40,862 nt of DNA. It comes from an archaeon SCG-AAA382B04. GTDB lineage: Archaea > Halobacteriota > Methanonatronarchaeia > Methanonatronarchaeales > Methanonatronarchaeaceae. Location of the stretch: the NCBI GenBank assembly GCA_003034855.1, contig PZKD01000009.1, positions 1 to 40,862 on the forward strand. The letters are read 5' to 3'. Made by a program: the position numbers and the translations under genes. Of the stretch, positions 26,559 through 35,703 are shown piece by piece (the stretch's first letter is position 1; every line of letters begins with the position of its first letter). The notes below the pieces were generated by a model, which saw only the letters and a list, made by a program, of their open reading frames with translations, had not been told where the DNA came from and searched no databases.

Positions 26559-26840
26559 TTCGACTATAAGAGAAGAGAAGTAAATTGGATAGAAGGAATT
26601 ATTAAAGGATACATTAAACAAAGAATTTCCTCAATAGTTTTTTTCATAATCTTTTTGCCATGCCTAGTTTTATTGTTAGTCTCTGATTTTTATTATAATA
26701 TAGGTCCTAGAACAATAATAGGATCAATAATAAATATAGGTAGCTGGAACTTTGCTCTCATCTTCTTTGTTTTTTACCTTCTTCCCTCAATACTAGTAGG
26801 AATAATTGTGTCAAAAGCAATAACAAACCTCATCTATTAA
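26559..26840 (+). CDS. Small two-helix membrane protein, start unclear
   Basis: The frame holds two long hydrophobic segments: ISSIVFFIIFLPCLVLLLVS and FALIFFVFYLLPSILVGIIV. No ATG is present; TTG 26655 would cut off half of the first helix, so the true start is probably further upstream near 26590 with a rare codon, or the 5-prime end has decayed. No family was recognised. Confidence 0.35.
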   Translation, partial: FDYKRREVNWIEGIIKGYIKQRISSIVFFIIFLPCLVLLLVSDFYYNIGPRTIIGSIINIGSWNFALIFFVFYLLPSILVGIIVSKAITNLIY

Positions 26841-26922
26841 AAAAACACAAAACTCTTCCAATAAATCCAGGTTTTTTAAAAAATAAAAAATTTTATTTAA
26901 TAAAACTAGGAGAGATGGTTCA

Positions 26923-27273
26923 ATGGATGTACTCTTAATAGAATCAAATAATAAAGCAATGGAAGCCAGATTTATAGAAAAAAACCCTAAGACAAGAAAG
27001 AGGATAAAACAAAATTTACCTATATCAGGGTATTCGAAACTCTATAAAGAAGAAGTCTATTTCTCGACCCAACTCGATCTAGATAAGGAAGATGCTACTC
27101 AAGAGGTAGAAAAAGGAGATATTGGTTTTTGGCAAAGAGGAGATGCTATTTGCTTTTTCTATGGCCAAACAGATCCAGTTTCACCAATAAACGTTTTCGC
27201 AAAGATAAAAGAAGGGCTAAAGGAGTTTAGAAAAATCAATGAAGGAGATAAAATAAAATTAACAAAGAACTAA
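26923..27273 (+). CDS. Cyclophilin-like fold protein, TM1367 type
   Basis: A 116-residue protein with the family core KGDIGFWQRGDAICFFYGQT followed by SPINVFAKI, and EARFIEKNPKT at the front. TM1367-like proteins have a cyclophilin fold, but a prolyl isomerase activity is not established for them. It starts at ATG with GGAGAG eight bases upstream. Single gene with its own promoter. Confidence 0.8.
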   Translation: MDVLLIESNNKAMEARFIEKNPKTRKRIKQNLPISGYSKLYKEEVYFSTQLDLDKEDATQEVEKGDIGFWQRGDAICFFYGQTDPVSPINVFAKIKEGLKEFRKINEGDKIKLTKN

Positions 27274-27354
27274 ATTATCTATTTTAGTGTATAGAAGCAA
27301 ATTAAAGAATCTTAGAATATTCTACCTCTATTATATTTAACATTCTATTTCTGT

Positions 27355-27528
27355 TTATGAGACCAGGGGAATAATTACCTCTACAACCTTATATCCTAAG
27401 TAGATTCCTACGAAACCTAAAATTCCAGAGAGAGCGCGAGTCGCAGGAATTGGAAAATCCAATAAAGCAAACAACACTCCAACAGATAGACCCGTCAATA
27501 GAGCAAACAATGGTGTCAATTCAACCAT
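27355..27528 (-). CDS. XapX domain membrane protein
   Basis: A 57-residue protein of two hydrophobic helices. The XapX pattern is clear: LLTGLSVGVLFALLDFPIPA, then ALSGILGFVGIYLGYK. Such proteins are small predicted integral membrane proteins of unknown role. Start ATG at 27528, stop TAA at 27355. It is short enough to be missed by gene callers. Confidence 0.8.
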   Translation of the reverse strand: MVELTPLFALLTGLSVGVLFALLDFPIPATRALSGILGFVGIYLGYKVVEVIIPLVS

Positions 27529-27719
27529 ACTAACAAACAGATATGGTGTTATTTGATTATAAGGTCACTCTCTCCAGCCTTCAATATCAAAAAAACTTCC
27601 CTATAACTATATCTACTTAACACGCCAAAATCTTTCTATAAAAGAAAAATGGGGTTTTAACACTTAATTCACCGCTTTAATGATGGATAAAAAGACCTCA
27701 GTAGAGAGAGGAATAAAAA

Positions 27720-28131
27720 ATGAAACATATTTTGAGAAGGGGATTGGCATTCTTAATTGATTTTTTAATAATCTCTATAGTTGGTGCACCAATTGGTGTG
27801 GGATTATCAGTGAGCACTTCTTTCCTTAGAGCAGGGGGATATTTACTATTCGGTGGTCCAATAATTCTTGTTACAATACTCTTGATCGGTTATTTCTATC
27901 ACCTTATTTTTTGGAGTTCAAAAGGACAAACACCTGGCAAAATGATTACAAAATTAAGAGTGATAGATAAAAAAAGGAGAAAACCCGAGTCTAAAAGCTT
28001 CCTCAAAACGCTACTTGGGTTATCTCGTAGCTATATTAACACTTGGAATTGCGTTTTTTTACATTCTCTTTCAAGAGGAGGGAAGAGGTATTCACGACCT
28101 CTTAGCAAAAACAAAAGTGACCTCCAATTGA
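27720..28131 (+). pseudogene. RDD-family membrane protein with a frameshift
   Basis: The first 100 residues are a normal RDD protein: two membrane helices and WSSKGQTPGKMITKLRVIDK. After LLG (about 28018-28024) the frame is lost, but the next frame continues the family exactly: YLVAILTLGIAFFYILFQ and EEGRGIHDLLAKTKVTSN with the conserved HDLLAKT end and TGA at 28129. One extra base near GGGTTATC explains this. Either the gene is recently dead or the assembly has an indel. Confidence 0.8.
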
Positions 28132-28206
28132 ATTATTTTTATTTTTTCATGAAATAAAAAGTTATTATAGGAGTAATTTAATTTTTATTGGGAGGTGAGA
28201 TAGGTT

Positions 28207-28440
28207 ATGCATGCCGCCTTTATGTTAATTAAAACTGAGTTGGGGGAACCGTTTTCGGTAGCAGAACAAATATCTGAGATACATGGAGTAGATTTTGCTC
28301 ACTCAGTTACTGGCCCCTATGACGTTATTGCGTATATAGAAACAGAAGATGATCTTTCTGGAGAACTACGAGAAATTGCAGAGGAAATACATTCAATAAA
28401 TGGTGTATTCGACACAATCACATGTATCGCAGCACACTAA
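28207..28440 (+). CDS. Stand-alone RAM (Lrp/AsnC ligand-binding) domain protein
   Basis: A 77-residue protein matching the AsnC C-terminal domain: MHAAFMLIKTELG, then VDFAHSVTGPYDVIAYIETE, then EIHSINGVFDTITCIA. There is no helix-turn-helix. Such proteins form octamers that bind amino acids and can modulate Lrp regulators. Strong ribosome site GGGAGGTGA upstream. Confidence 0.88.
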   Translation: MHAAFMLIKTELGEPFSVAEQISEIHGVDFAHSVTGPYDVIAYIETEDDLSGELREIAEEIHSINGVFDTITCIAAH

Positions 28441-28674
28441 GTTCAAAAAACCCCATTATCCTATTTTTTTTAGATCTAAGGTTAATAAAAAAAATAAAAA
28501 CAATGAAAACTGCTTTTTCTAGGTTTTAATAGCAAATAAGTATTTAAGGATTTTGCTTTTAAATATTCAAAAATGGGTTTTATTAAATCTGGAGTATCTT
28601 AATTTTAGGCTTTATTTGCATTGGTTTTCGAAACATATTATTTCTTTAAAGAACATATCTTTCGAATTGAACTT

Positions 28675-29229
28675 ATGTTTGATTATTTAGCTCCTATTTA
28701 TGATTTATCTCTGAAGATAGGGAACAGATACAGCGCAACTCCAGTTCTAAAAAATGTTGAATTTGAAAGTGGTGATGAAGTTCTTGACATTGGAGGGGGA
28801 ACTGGCTACTTAGGAGATTTAATGAAAAAAGAATTTAATTTAGAATACGTTGTATTGGACTCAAATAAGAAAATGCTGAGTAAATCAAAGCAAAAAAACA
28901 TAGATACCATGATACTAGGCAATGCTCTTAATTTGCCCTTCAAAGACCAATCCTTTGATATGATACTTTGTGTGGATGCTCTACACCATTTCATGGAAAA
29001 AACTAGGGCTCTGGAGGAAATGAAGAGAGTACTCAAAGATAGGGGGAAAATAGTGATTCTTGACCTATACCCATATCTATTTTTAACCAAAATTATTTCT
29101 TGGATAGAAAGAAGAGCAGGGGAAGAATCAGAGTTCTTAACTCCAAGTGAAATATCTCGGAGATTAGGTCTAGAAACTGATTCGTTTAAAGTTAATCACT
29201 TCCAGTTCCTCTTAAAAGCTAAAAAATGA
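28675..29229 (+). CDS. Class I SAM-dependent methyltransferase
   Basis: A UbiE-like small-molecule or lipid methyltransferase. MFDYLAPIYDLSLK is the typical front. Motif I is VLDIGGGTGYLGDL, motif II ends in VVLDSN, motif III is MILGNALNLPF, and FDMILCVDALHHF is the motif IV region. ATG 28675 is preferred because the preceding 18 codons from TTG 28621 are not family-like. About 184 residues. Substrate unknown. Confidence 0.88.
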   Translation: MFDYLAPIYDLSLKIGNRYSATPVLKNVEFESGDEVLDIGGGTGYLGDLMKKEFNLEYVVLDSNKKMLSKSKQKNIDTMILGNALNLPFKDQSFDMILCVDALHHFMEKTRALEEMKRVLKDRGKIVILDLYPYLFLTKIISWIERRAGEESEFLTPSEISRRLGLETDSFKVNHFQFLLKAKK

Positions 29230-29367
29230 AAAAATAAAACCTAAGACCCTCTAAATGTTCATAACTATATGTTTTTTAGATATCTTATCTTATAAGAAAA
29301 AAGTAGATAATTTTGGCGTTATCATTTTTTACTTAAGAACCATATTGGTAAAAAGGGAGGAGTTAGT

Positions 29368-30680
29368 GTGTCAGATAATTTTGAAGAAAAAAAACAGAGA
29401 ATCAAGGATTTGTTGTCTAAAAGTGAGGAAGAAGGTATCGAGAACGTTAAAGAAGAATTAAAGGAGTTATTGGATAGTTTTTCTCCCCTAGATCTTCCAG
29501 AAATTGAACAAGAATTGGTGGATGAAGGGAAAACTCCAGAAGAAATCTCAAAGTTATGTGATATTCATGTAGAATTGTTTAAGGAAGGTCTAGAGAATAA
29601 AGTAGATCTTGATGAATTAGAAAAAGGCCATCCATTACATACTCTTATCAAAGAAAACAACGAGATCACTAATGACTCTGAACAACTTAACCTGTTGTTG
29701 AAATCACTTAAGTCAGTAGAAGATGAAGATGAGAGAAAGGAAGTAGCTAAAAAGTTTCAACAAAGAGTTCAAAAATTGTTAGAAATAGATCGAACCCATT
29801 ATGAGAAACTGGAGATGTTGGCTTTTCCTCATATTGAGAGAAGAGGAATTAGTTCAGTTCCCAGGTTTTATGGAAGAAACATAACGAAAACAAGACGAAC
29901 CTAAAGAAACTAAATTCACTACTAGCCAAAAAACAATTTGATCCTAAAATTATAGCGCAAATAGAAACTATTGCTAATGATTTATCAAGTTCTTTGACGA
30001 ATATGGTGTTTAGAGAAGAAAACATCCTCTTTTCTACTCTAAAAGAGTTGTTGAAGAAGCAAGAATGGAGTGCTATCAAATCTCAAGAGAATGAAATAGG
30101 TTTTTATGGTGGAGTTGAACCTGGGGAGGAATGGGAGAAAACAGACGAATACATATATCCAAATCAATTGGAGAAAGGGGTTGGCGAAGAAAAGTTCAAA
30201 AAATTACCAGAGGATCTCAAAGACATTTTAGGTCAAGAAGTCCCTCAAAAAATAGAATTTGGTGAAAAAAGTGAAAAAGATATCGAATTCGACACTGGTT
30301 ATTTAAACGAAAAAGAATTGAATCTAATATTTAAAAATTTGCCTGTTGATTTAACATTTATAGATAAAAATGATCGAGTTAGATTTTTCTCTGACAAGAA
30401 CAGGATATTTTTGAGATCCAGATTAATTATTGGTAGACCCGTGAAATATTGTCATCCACCGAGCAGTGTTGAGGTAGTGGAAAAAATATTAAAAGAATTC
30501 AAAGAAGGAGATAGAGATGAAGCAGACTTTTGGATTCAAATGAGTGAAGATTTTGTCTACATCTCTTATCACGCCATCTTTGACGATGACGACGAGTATG
30601 TAGGTGCTTTGGAGGTTACGCAAGAAATTTCAAAATTAAGAGACTTAGAGGGCCAACAAACGTTACTGGATTGGAAATAG
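29368..30680 (+). pseudogene. DUF438-hemerythrin-PAS protein split by a frameshift
   Basis: The first frame (to 29904) carries DUF438 (ELLDSFSPLDLPEIEQELVD) and the start of a hemerythrin domain (GHPLHTLIKENNEI, HYEKLEMLAFPHIERRG). At about 29861 the frame is lost; one extra base in CCCAGG explains it. The next frame carries on with VLWKKHNENK and FREENILFSTLKELL, the remaining hemerythrin ligands, then a PAS domain (LPVDLTFIDKNDRVRFFS, PVKYCHPP, ALEVTQEI). Family members sense oxygen or redox with a di-iron centre. The 3-prime part looks well conserved, so an assembly indel is possible. Confidence 0.8.
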
Positions 30681-30929
30681 TAGGTTTCTCTTTAGTGAAC
30701 TATAATCTATCATTTTTTAATAAATCAATTAACTTAAAGGAATTAGGATGAATTAAGAATTAAAAAGGACTATAGCTCTGGGCATAATGGAAAATATCTT
30801 CTAAGCTGTGGATTTAGACCGAAAAAACCAATTTCAGTGGTTGCCCGAACACGAAATTAATCATTTTTAGGATATCTCCGAAAAATTATTAGTTTTGTAT
30901 AATTAACTCATTTATATTAAAAAACATGG
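30681..30929. other. Intergenic stretch without a supported gene
   Basis: About 250 bases with a broken, partly protein-like frame around 30750-30870 and an AT-rich promoter area before 30930. Nothing can be named here. Confidence 0.4.
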
Positions 30930-31211
30930 TTGTGTCGAAAGGTGGTAGTTATTAACCCTGGCGAAGTAATTGTCCTTCTCTTCTACATATCAATTTCAAT
31001 TCTATTATACCTAAGATGGCAAACAATTAGAGAGATAGGTTCTCTAAATTTTTTGATAATAGGGTATGTTTTTCTTTTTTTTGAACACCTATTAACGGTT
31101 CTAGAAGGATTTTTTTCTTTTCTTAATTACCTAGAACATCTATCCTTAGCAATAGCTGTTTTAATCCTAACTTACTGGCTATATTTATTCATAGGAGGAA
31201 AAAATGAATAA
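30930..31211 (+). CDS. Three-helix membrane protein before a histidine kinase
   Basis: A 93-residue hydrophobic protein with three membrane helices (VIVLLFYISISILLYL, FLIIGYVFLFFEHLL, LSLAIAVLILTYWLYLF). Starts from TTG 30930 or GTG 30942 are both possible. Its stop overlaps the start of the following kinase by 8 bases, with GGAGGAAAAAATG at the junction, so it probably works as a sensory membrane subunit of that kinase. Confidence 0.7.
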   Translation: MCRKVVVINPGEVIVLLFYISISILLYLRWQTIREIGSLNFLIIGYVFLFFEHLLTVLEGFFSFLNYLEHLSLAIAVLILTYWLYLFIGGKNE

Positions 31212-32181
31212 CACCATAATCTCTCTAATATCCCTATTTACCTCATTAGGAGCTGTTTTATCAATTTACTTACTTTACAAGAGATGGGATTTTAGTAAGC
31301 GTCAAAACTCAGGGATTTTTTTATTAATAATATTCTTCTCATTTCTTTTTGTAGCAATAAGCAACATATTAGAATGGAGTGGAGGTCTTCTTTATTTGGA
31401 TAAATCTGAGGATTACCTAGAGATGGTGGTTCCAATCTCACTTGGCCTATTTCCCTTAATATATCATAGTGAGAACATAAAATTAGAGGAAAGAAAAACC
31501 AAGAAACGAGAAAGATACTTACACTCCTTATTAACTCATAACGTCAAAAACAAAGCTCAAATAATAAAAGGATACCTAGACTTATCTAAAGAAGGAAAAA
31601 CACAAGAAAGAATTAAGAAGGCTAATAAAACACTTGATGAAACAATTGATATGATTAGTAAAGTCAGAACACTTGTCAAAAACCTGGAAATGGAAAGAGA
31701 ATATAACTTATCAGTTAATGAATTTAAATCGAACCTAGATAAAATTTTAGAAAATAAGACTTCTTTCTGTAACCGAAAAGATATAACTTTAAAAGCACCA
31801 GACAAATGTCAACCTTCAACACCATTAAAGGCTGATGAATTGCTATTTGAGGTTCTAGATAATATAATTGAAAATGCGTTTATTCATGGCGATTGCCAAA
31901 AAGCAGATTGCAAAAAAATAAAAGTAAGTTGTGAAGAAACCAAAGATGAATTCAAAATTATTGTAGATGACGATGGGAAAGGAATTTCAGATGAAGAAAA
32001 ACAAAAAGTTTTAAAATTAAATTATTCCACTCGACCAAACTCAAGTGGTCTAGGCCTGTTCCTTTCATCAAAAATAATCCAGGGATATGGAGGAAACTTA
32101 GAAGTAGAGGACTCTCCTCTAGGAGGAGCTCGATTTATTTTAACCCTCAAAAGACTACAACAGTCAACTACCCCTACCTAA
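31204..32181 (+). CDS. Membrane histidine kinase without PAS domain
   Basis: A 325-residue kinase. Three membrane helices occupy the first 95 residues. The phosphoacceptor helix HSLLTHNVKNKAQIIKGYL follows, then a HATPase domain (NIIENAFIHG, DDDGKGIS, SGLGLFLSSKI, GGARF end). The phosphoacceptor helix and the ATPase end are close to those of the two kinases at 21-25 kb. The last five codons and the TAA lie inside a transposon right-end relic (32163-32196), so the natural C-terminus was replaced. Confidence 0.9.
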   Translation: MNNTIISLISLFTSLGAVLSIYLLYKRWDFSKRQNSGIFLLIIFFSFLFVAISNILEWSGGLLYLDKSEDYLEMVVPISLGLFPLIYHSENIKLEERKTKKRERYLHSLLTHNVKNKAQIIKGYLDLSKEGKTQERIKKANKTLDETIDMISKVRTLVKNLEMEREYNLSVNEFKSNLDKILENKTSFCNRKDITLKAPDKCQPSTPLKADELLFEVLDNIIENAFIHGDCQKADCKKIKVSCEETKDEFKIIVDDDGKGISDEEKQKVLKLNYSTRPNSSGLGLFLSSKIIQGYGGNLEVEDSPLGGARFILTLKRLQQSTTPT

Positions 32182-32196
32182 ATCAGAGATTTGAAG
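32163..32196 (-). mobile_element. Relic of a TnpB/IS605-type right end
   Basis: On the minus strand this reads CTTC, then an AATC-TCT-GATT hairpin, then AGGTAGGGGTAGTTGAC. It differs from the right end at 40064-40104 by a few bases only. It supplies the stop codon of the kinase gene. No transposase gene is attached. Confidence 0.65.
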
Positions 32197-32278
32197 ACGA
32201 GAGGTTTTCTCGAAAATGAAAGATAAACACAAAATCATTTTTTATTTTTTAGAAAAAATATTTCACTCTCTATTAGAT

Positions 32279-32351
32279 GGGTCTGTGGCCTAGTGGATAA
32301 GGCTCCAGCCTCCTAAGCTGGTGATCGCGGGTTCAAATCCCGTCAGGCCCG
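32279..32351 (+). tRNA. tRNA-Arg (anticodon CCT)
   Basis: A full cloverleaf of 73 bases is present. The acceptor GGGTCTG pairs with CAGGCCC (one G-T pair), the D arm stem is GCC/GGC, the anticodon stem is CCAGC/GCTGG with loop CTCCTAA (anticodon CCT), and the T arm is GCGGG with loop TTCAAAT. Discriminator base is G. The CCA end is not encoded and there is no intron. Confidence 0.97.
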
Positions 32352-32439
32352 TAAAAAACCAAAAAAAATTAAATAACCCGTTAGGGCTGAGATTGTCTTA
32401 TTCTAATAGAAAAATATTTCATTCTAAAAGAAGATTTTT

Positions 32440-32643
32440 ATGAAAATGTCTAAAAAAATTGTCGTTGATAAGGAACTTTGTAAGGGACATGATAATGGGA
32501 GATGTGTTCAAATAGCACCAGAAGTGTTCGATACTAGAGGAGAATATCCAAAAGTAGTGGATACTGAAGAACTTGATGACGAAAAGATACAAAGACTAAT
32601 AAAGAATTGTCCTTCAGAAGCAATTAAAGTAATTGAAGAATAA
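32440..32643 (+). CDS. Small divergent ferredoxin
   Basis: A 67-residue single-cluster ferredoxin: ELCKGHDNGRCVQIAPEVFD, then KNCPSEAIKVIEE. Three cysteines (in CKGHDNGRC and NCPSEA) are visible, and HDN replaces the usual cysteine spacing, so a [3Fe-4S] or an unusual [4Fe-4S] cluster is likely. It follows the tRNA by about 90 bases. ATG 32446 is an alternative start. Confidence 0.85.
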   Translation: MKMSKKIVVDKELCKGHDNGRCVQIAPEVFDTRGEYPKVVDTEELDDEKIQRLIKNCPSEAIKVIEE

Positions 32644-32771
32644 GATTTCTTATTTATTTTCTTGGTTTTTAATTTTCTTTTGTTAGAGTAAACTAGATGG
32701 TAGTTATTTTGTCCAAACCAATCCAAATACTATTATTCTTTTGAAGAAAAAAAATACTTGAGAAATAACAT

Positions 32772-33500
32772 ATGACTCAGTTTACAACTTTTCAATGGAT
32801 TGCAGTATTTGCTTTAATCTCAGCAATTGTTAATGGAAGCGGAATTTTAGCCATTATCTACCGTGAAGAGTTGGCTAAGAAATATAAAACTTATTTAATG
32901 TGTTTTGCAGCAGGTATATTGATATCAACATCTCTAACTCTCGCTCTTCCTAGAGCCTTAGAGGCAAATCAAAATGCTGGTTACATAGCTCTAATTGGTT
33001 TTTTATTCATGTTCTTCTCTAATAAGTCCATAAAGCATGTTACAAAACAGAAAGAATTGGCTTTTGGTGTAACAGCAGCAGAGGGGGTGGGAATTCATTC
33101 ATTTGTAGATGGAATTACATACACTATCACTTTCAATGTTTCAGTTTTAATAGGCTTTCTCGCAGGAACTGGATTAGTTATTCATGAATTTGCTGAAGGT
33201 GTTATAACGTACCTTTTTTTAATAAAAGGAGGAGTTAGTAAAAGAAATGCAGGAATTTATGCTTTCTTAATTGCAGGTTTAACAACTCCCTTAGGCGCTT
33301 TTGTGGTTTATCCTATTGTAGGTAACCTAAATCAGTCAACTCTAGGATTGTTATTAGGATTTGTTTCCGGTGTATTAATCTATGTTTCAGCAGCTCATCT
33401 CTTGCCTGAAGCACAAGAAAAAGACAAAAAACACTCAAATTTAGCATTCATAATAGGTGTCTTACTAGCTTTGTTTATAGTTCTTACAAAAATCCTATAA
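32772..33500 (+). CDS. ZIP-family divalent metal transporter
   Basis: A 242-residue membrane protein with about eight helices. The metal-binding helices are typical: GIHSFVDGITYTITF in the fourth and VIHEFAEGVITYLFL in the fifth, with His and Glu ligands. It moves zinc or iron into the cytoplasm. Single gene with its own start ATG and AT-rich promoter. Confidence 0.92.
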   Translation: MTQFTTFQWIAVFALISAIVNGSGILAIIYREELAKKYKTYLMCFAAGILISTSLTLALPRALEANQNAGYIALIGFLFMFFSNKSIKHVTKQKELAFGVTAAEGVGIHSFVDGITYTITFNVSVLIGFLAGTGLVIHEFAEGVITYLFLIKGGVSKRNAGIYAFLIAGLTTPLGAFVVYPIVGNLNQSTLGLLLGFVSGVLIYVSAAHLLPEAQEKDKKHSNLAFIIGVLLALFIVLTKIL

Positions 33501-33537
33501 CAAAAAAATAGTGATAAATATCAGTTAAAATAATTTT

Positions 33538-34497
33538 CTAAATCATTGTGTAGCTAAGAATCCAGTACGAGACATATATTCCACCTAAAATTAATGCCTC
33601 TTTTTTCTTAATCCTCCCAAGATATAAGAAAAAGCTTATTATGAGAGTGGTAACAAATAGGAAAGGCCAATAAAACCCTAATACCGAGGTATGTATCTTA
33701 AATCCGTTTGTGAGTGCAATTAGTCCAATGTTTCCTGTTGAAAAGAATATTAGACTTCCAGCTATATTGCCAAGTGCTATGCTAGTTCTTCCATTTCTCA
33801 CAGGTTCTAGTATTAAAAGAATTTCTTCAAGAGACATAATAAATCCTACAAAGGTCATTCCAAAAACAGTTTGAATTAAACCTAACTCTGTGACAATTTG
33901 TCTTGCTCCTTGGACAGCAAGTTCAGAACCAATAATGATTCCAATTACAAATAAAGCAGACAAACCTAGATAATGCCATTTTTTGTAACCTTCTTCTTCA
34001 ATTTCTTCAAGTGCTTCTTCTGTTTCTTCATCTCTAAATGTCTCTCTACCCTTTTTTTCTTCCCTGTAAATGTAATATATGATCAGAGCAAATATCACAA
34101 GTAAAGCTAAGCCATCTACCCTAGTAACATTCATATCAAAAAGAAATGGTAAAAGTATCAAAGGAGAAGCAACCATTAAAAACAAATAATCAATATCAAT
34201 TTTAGATTCTATAGGTGCAAAAAATCCAGCTAAGGGAACTGCAACACCTGCGAGAAAAAGTGCCGAACCAATAGCAGAACCAATAGCAATCCCCGGGATA
34301 TCTCCAAGAATAGAGGCAACACCAAATGCCCAGTTCTCAAAATCCATTCCAGCAAAAATTACAGCCAACATGAATGTTGAGATCCCGCTAAGAACAGCAG
34401 CTTTCGTAATGTTTTCTATAAGTTCTTCAACACTATAAACTAAAATTCCCACTCCCACTAAAAAAATTACAACCGAATAAAGGACATCTAGAGTCAT
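33538..34497 (-). CDS. Na+/Ca2+ exchanger-type (CaCA) membrane protein
   Basis: A 319-residue protein with two halves of about five helices each. The alpha repeats are visible: IAIGSAIGSALFLAGVAVPL in the first half and IALGNIAGSLIFFSTGNIG in the second. An acidic loop (ETEEALEEIEEEG) separates them. It probably exchanges Ca2+ against Na+ or H+. Converges with the ZIP gene, with about 40 bases between stops. Confidence 0.88.
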   Translation of the reverse strand: MTLDVLYSVVIFLVGVGILVYSVEELIENITKAAVLSGISTFMLAVIFAGMDFENWAFGVASILGDIPGIAIGSAIGSALFLAGVAVPLAGFFAPIESKIDIDYLFLMVASPLILLPFLFDMNVTRVDGLALLVIFALIIYYIYREEKKGRETFRDEETEEALEEIEEEGYKKWHYLGLSALFVIGIIIGSELAVQGARQIVTELGLIQTVFGMTFVGFIMSLEEILLILEPVRNGRTSIALGNIAGSLIFFSTGNIGLIALTNGFKIHTSVLGFYWPFLFVTTLIISFFLYLGRIKKKEALILGGIYVSYWILSYTMI

Positions 34498-34587
34498 TTT
34501 AATTTATTAGACACATTTTTTTGATTTAAGTATCTTTTTAAAAAGGCTCTAATTAATTTTTTTTCTTACTCAAATTTTTTAAAATTA

Positions 34588-35085
34588 TTAGAAATATTTT
34601 TGTTCTGTTTCCTCAATTAAATCCAATGTTTTTTTTATATATTTGTTTGGATCTAATTTGTCTTCCCAAGCTTCAACAAAATCCCTTAAAGCTCTAAATG
34701 TTTTTTTAGCATTCTTTTTTTCCCTTCTTTTCTTTAAATAGCCAAATAATCCATTTCGTTTTCTGTTCACTTTCATTTTTATATCTCTAAGACTATTTTT
34801 TGCATCCTCATAAACCAATCTCGCTGCAATTTCTTCTCTAGACGGCTCTATTTGATCGAGATTGTCTAATTCATTTATTTTACTCAACAAAATTATTCTA
34901 GAATTTTCTAAGTCTTCTTTTTCATCTCCAGTTGCTTTAATTCGCTTAGTCAAATAACGACCTTCATCGGGAAAACCAGCTTTTAGAAAACATTCATCCT
35001 GATGACCATCATCTTTGTTCATTCCACAGAACCTGCAATAGTTTTCCTTTAACTTTTCTCCACCCCAAATAAAATCGCTATCCAA
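34588..35085 (-). CDS. Hypothetical protein with N-terminal zinc finger
   Basis: A 165-residue protein. YCRFCGMNKDDGHQDECF near residue 16 is a C-x2-C-x6-H-x3-C zinc site. The rest is charged helix, with many Lys and Arg (FGYLKKRREKKNAKKTFRAL) and an acidic N-terminal half, perhaps coiled coil. Start is TTG 35085; the next internal Met would cut through the zinc site. No family recognised. Confidence 0.6.
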   Translation of the reverse strand: MDSDFIWGGEKLKENYCRFCGMNKDDGHQDECFLKAGFPDEGRYLTKRIKATGDEKEDLENSRIILLSKINELDNLDQIEPSREEIAARLVYEDAKNSLRDIKMKVNRKRNGLFGYLKKRREKKNAKKTFRALRDFVEAWEDKLDPNKYIKKTLDLIEETEQKYF

Positions 35086-35324
35086 TTTAAATCAACCATC
35101 CCTTCTTAAATTGTATGTTTTAAAATTAGATATAATTTCTAAATTATTTTTTCCAATTGAGTTATGGATAGAAACCTTTTTCACGACTTAAGGACAATAA
35201 TAGTTACACAAAAGAAATAGTAATGGATAAATTCGAGTCACGATTTTATTTGATGTTTTTAAGATTTTTAGAACATTTCTAATTCTCGTGTTTCGTTAGT
35301 ATTCATAGGAGGTGTATTATTAGT

Positions 35325-35522
35325 ATGAAAGGAACAGTTAAGTTTTTTGATCGAAACAAAAATTACGGTTTCATAAACCCAGACGAAGGAGATGAAGATC
35401 TTTTTGCTCACGCAAACGACATTGAATCAGGTTTATTCCTAGGGGAAGACGATAGAGTTGAATTTAACTCTGAAGAAGGAGAAAAAGGACCAAAAGCCGT
35501 AAACGTAAAAAAAATAAACTAA
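35325..35522 (+). CDS. Cold-shock domain protein
   Basis: A 65-residue CspA-like single-strand nucleic acid binder. MKGTVKFFDRNKNYGFINPD contains RNP1 (KNYGFI), followed by DLFAHANDI (RNP2), then GPKAVNVKKI at the end. Strong ribosome site AGGAGGTG upstream and more than 200 bases of intergenic leader region, which may hold the cold-responsive control typical of csp mRNAs. Confidence 0.95.
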   Translation: MKGTVKFFDRNKNYGFINPDEGDEDLFAHANDIESGLFLGEDDRVEFNSEEGEKGPKAVNVKKIN

Positions 35523-35523
35523 A

Positions 35524-35556
35524 AGATAATCAAAAGACGATTATTCTTTTTAATTT
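35524..35556 (+). terminator. Hairpin and T-run after the cold-shock gene
   Basis: ATAATC pairs with GATTAT across a loop of seven bases directly after the stop codon, followed by CTTTTTAATTTAATTTTTTC. The T-rich stretch is the usual archaeal termination signal; the stem is weak. Confidence 0.45.
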
Positions 35557-35613
35557 AATTTTTTCTTTATTATAACCACTAATTTTTAAGATTATTTAAA
35601 TAACAATCAATTG

Positions 35614-35664
35614 GTGAAGTGCCCCCTACCTAGCTCACTTCGTTCGTGAATAAGGGGTTTTCTC
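35614..35664 (-). mobile_element. Second TnpB/IS605-type right-end relic
   Basis: On the minus strand it reads GAGAAAACCCCTT, a TCAC/GTGA hairpin, then AGGTAGGGGGCACTTCAC. The end resembles those at 32163 and 40064 (AGG, x-AGGGG, x-TTCAC), and the GAGAAAACC part is shared with the sequence next to 32196. It sits between the cold-shock gene and the reductase stop and could also act as a bidirectional terminator. Confidence 0.5.
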
Positions 35665-35703
35665 GCCCAAAAGATAAAATAAATATTGATTAATCTTTCC
35701 ACA

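Noticed and set aside
29368-30680. Programmed frameshifting in the DUF438 gene
   Set aside because: No slippery heptamer with a following structure is seen at the shift; an indel is simpler.
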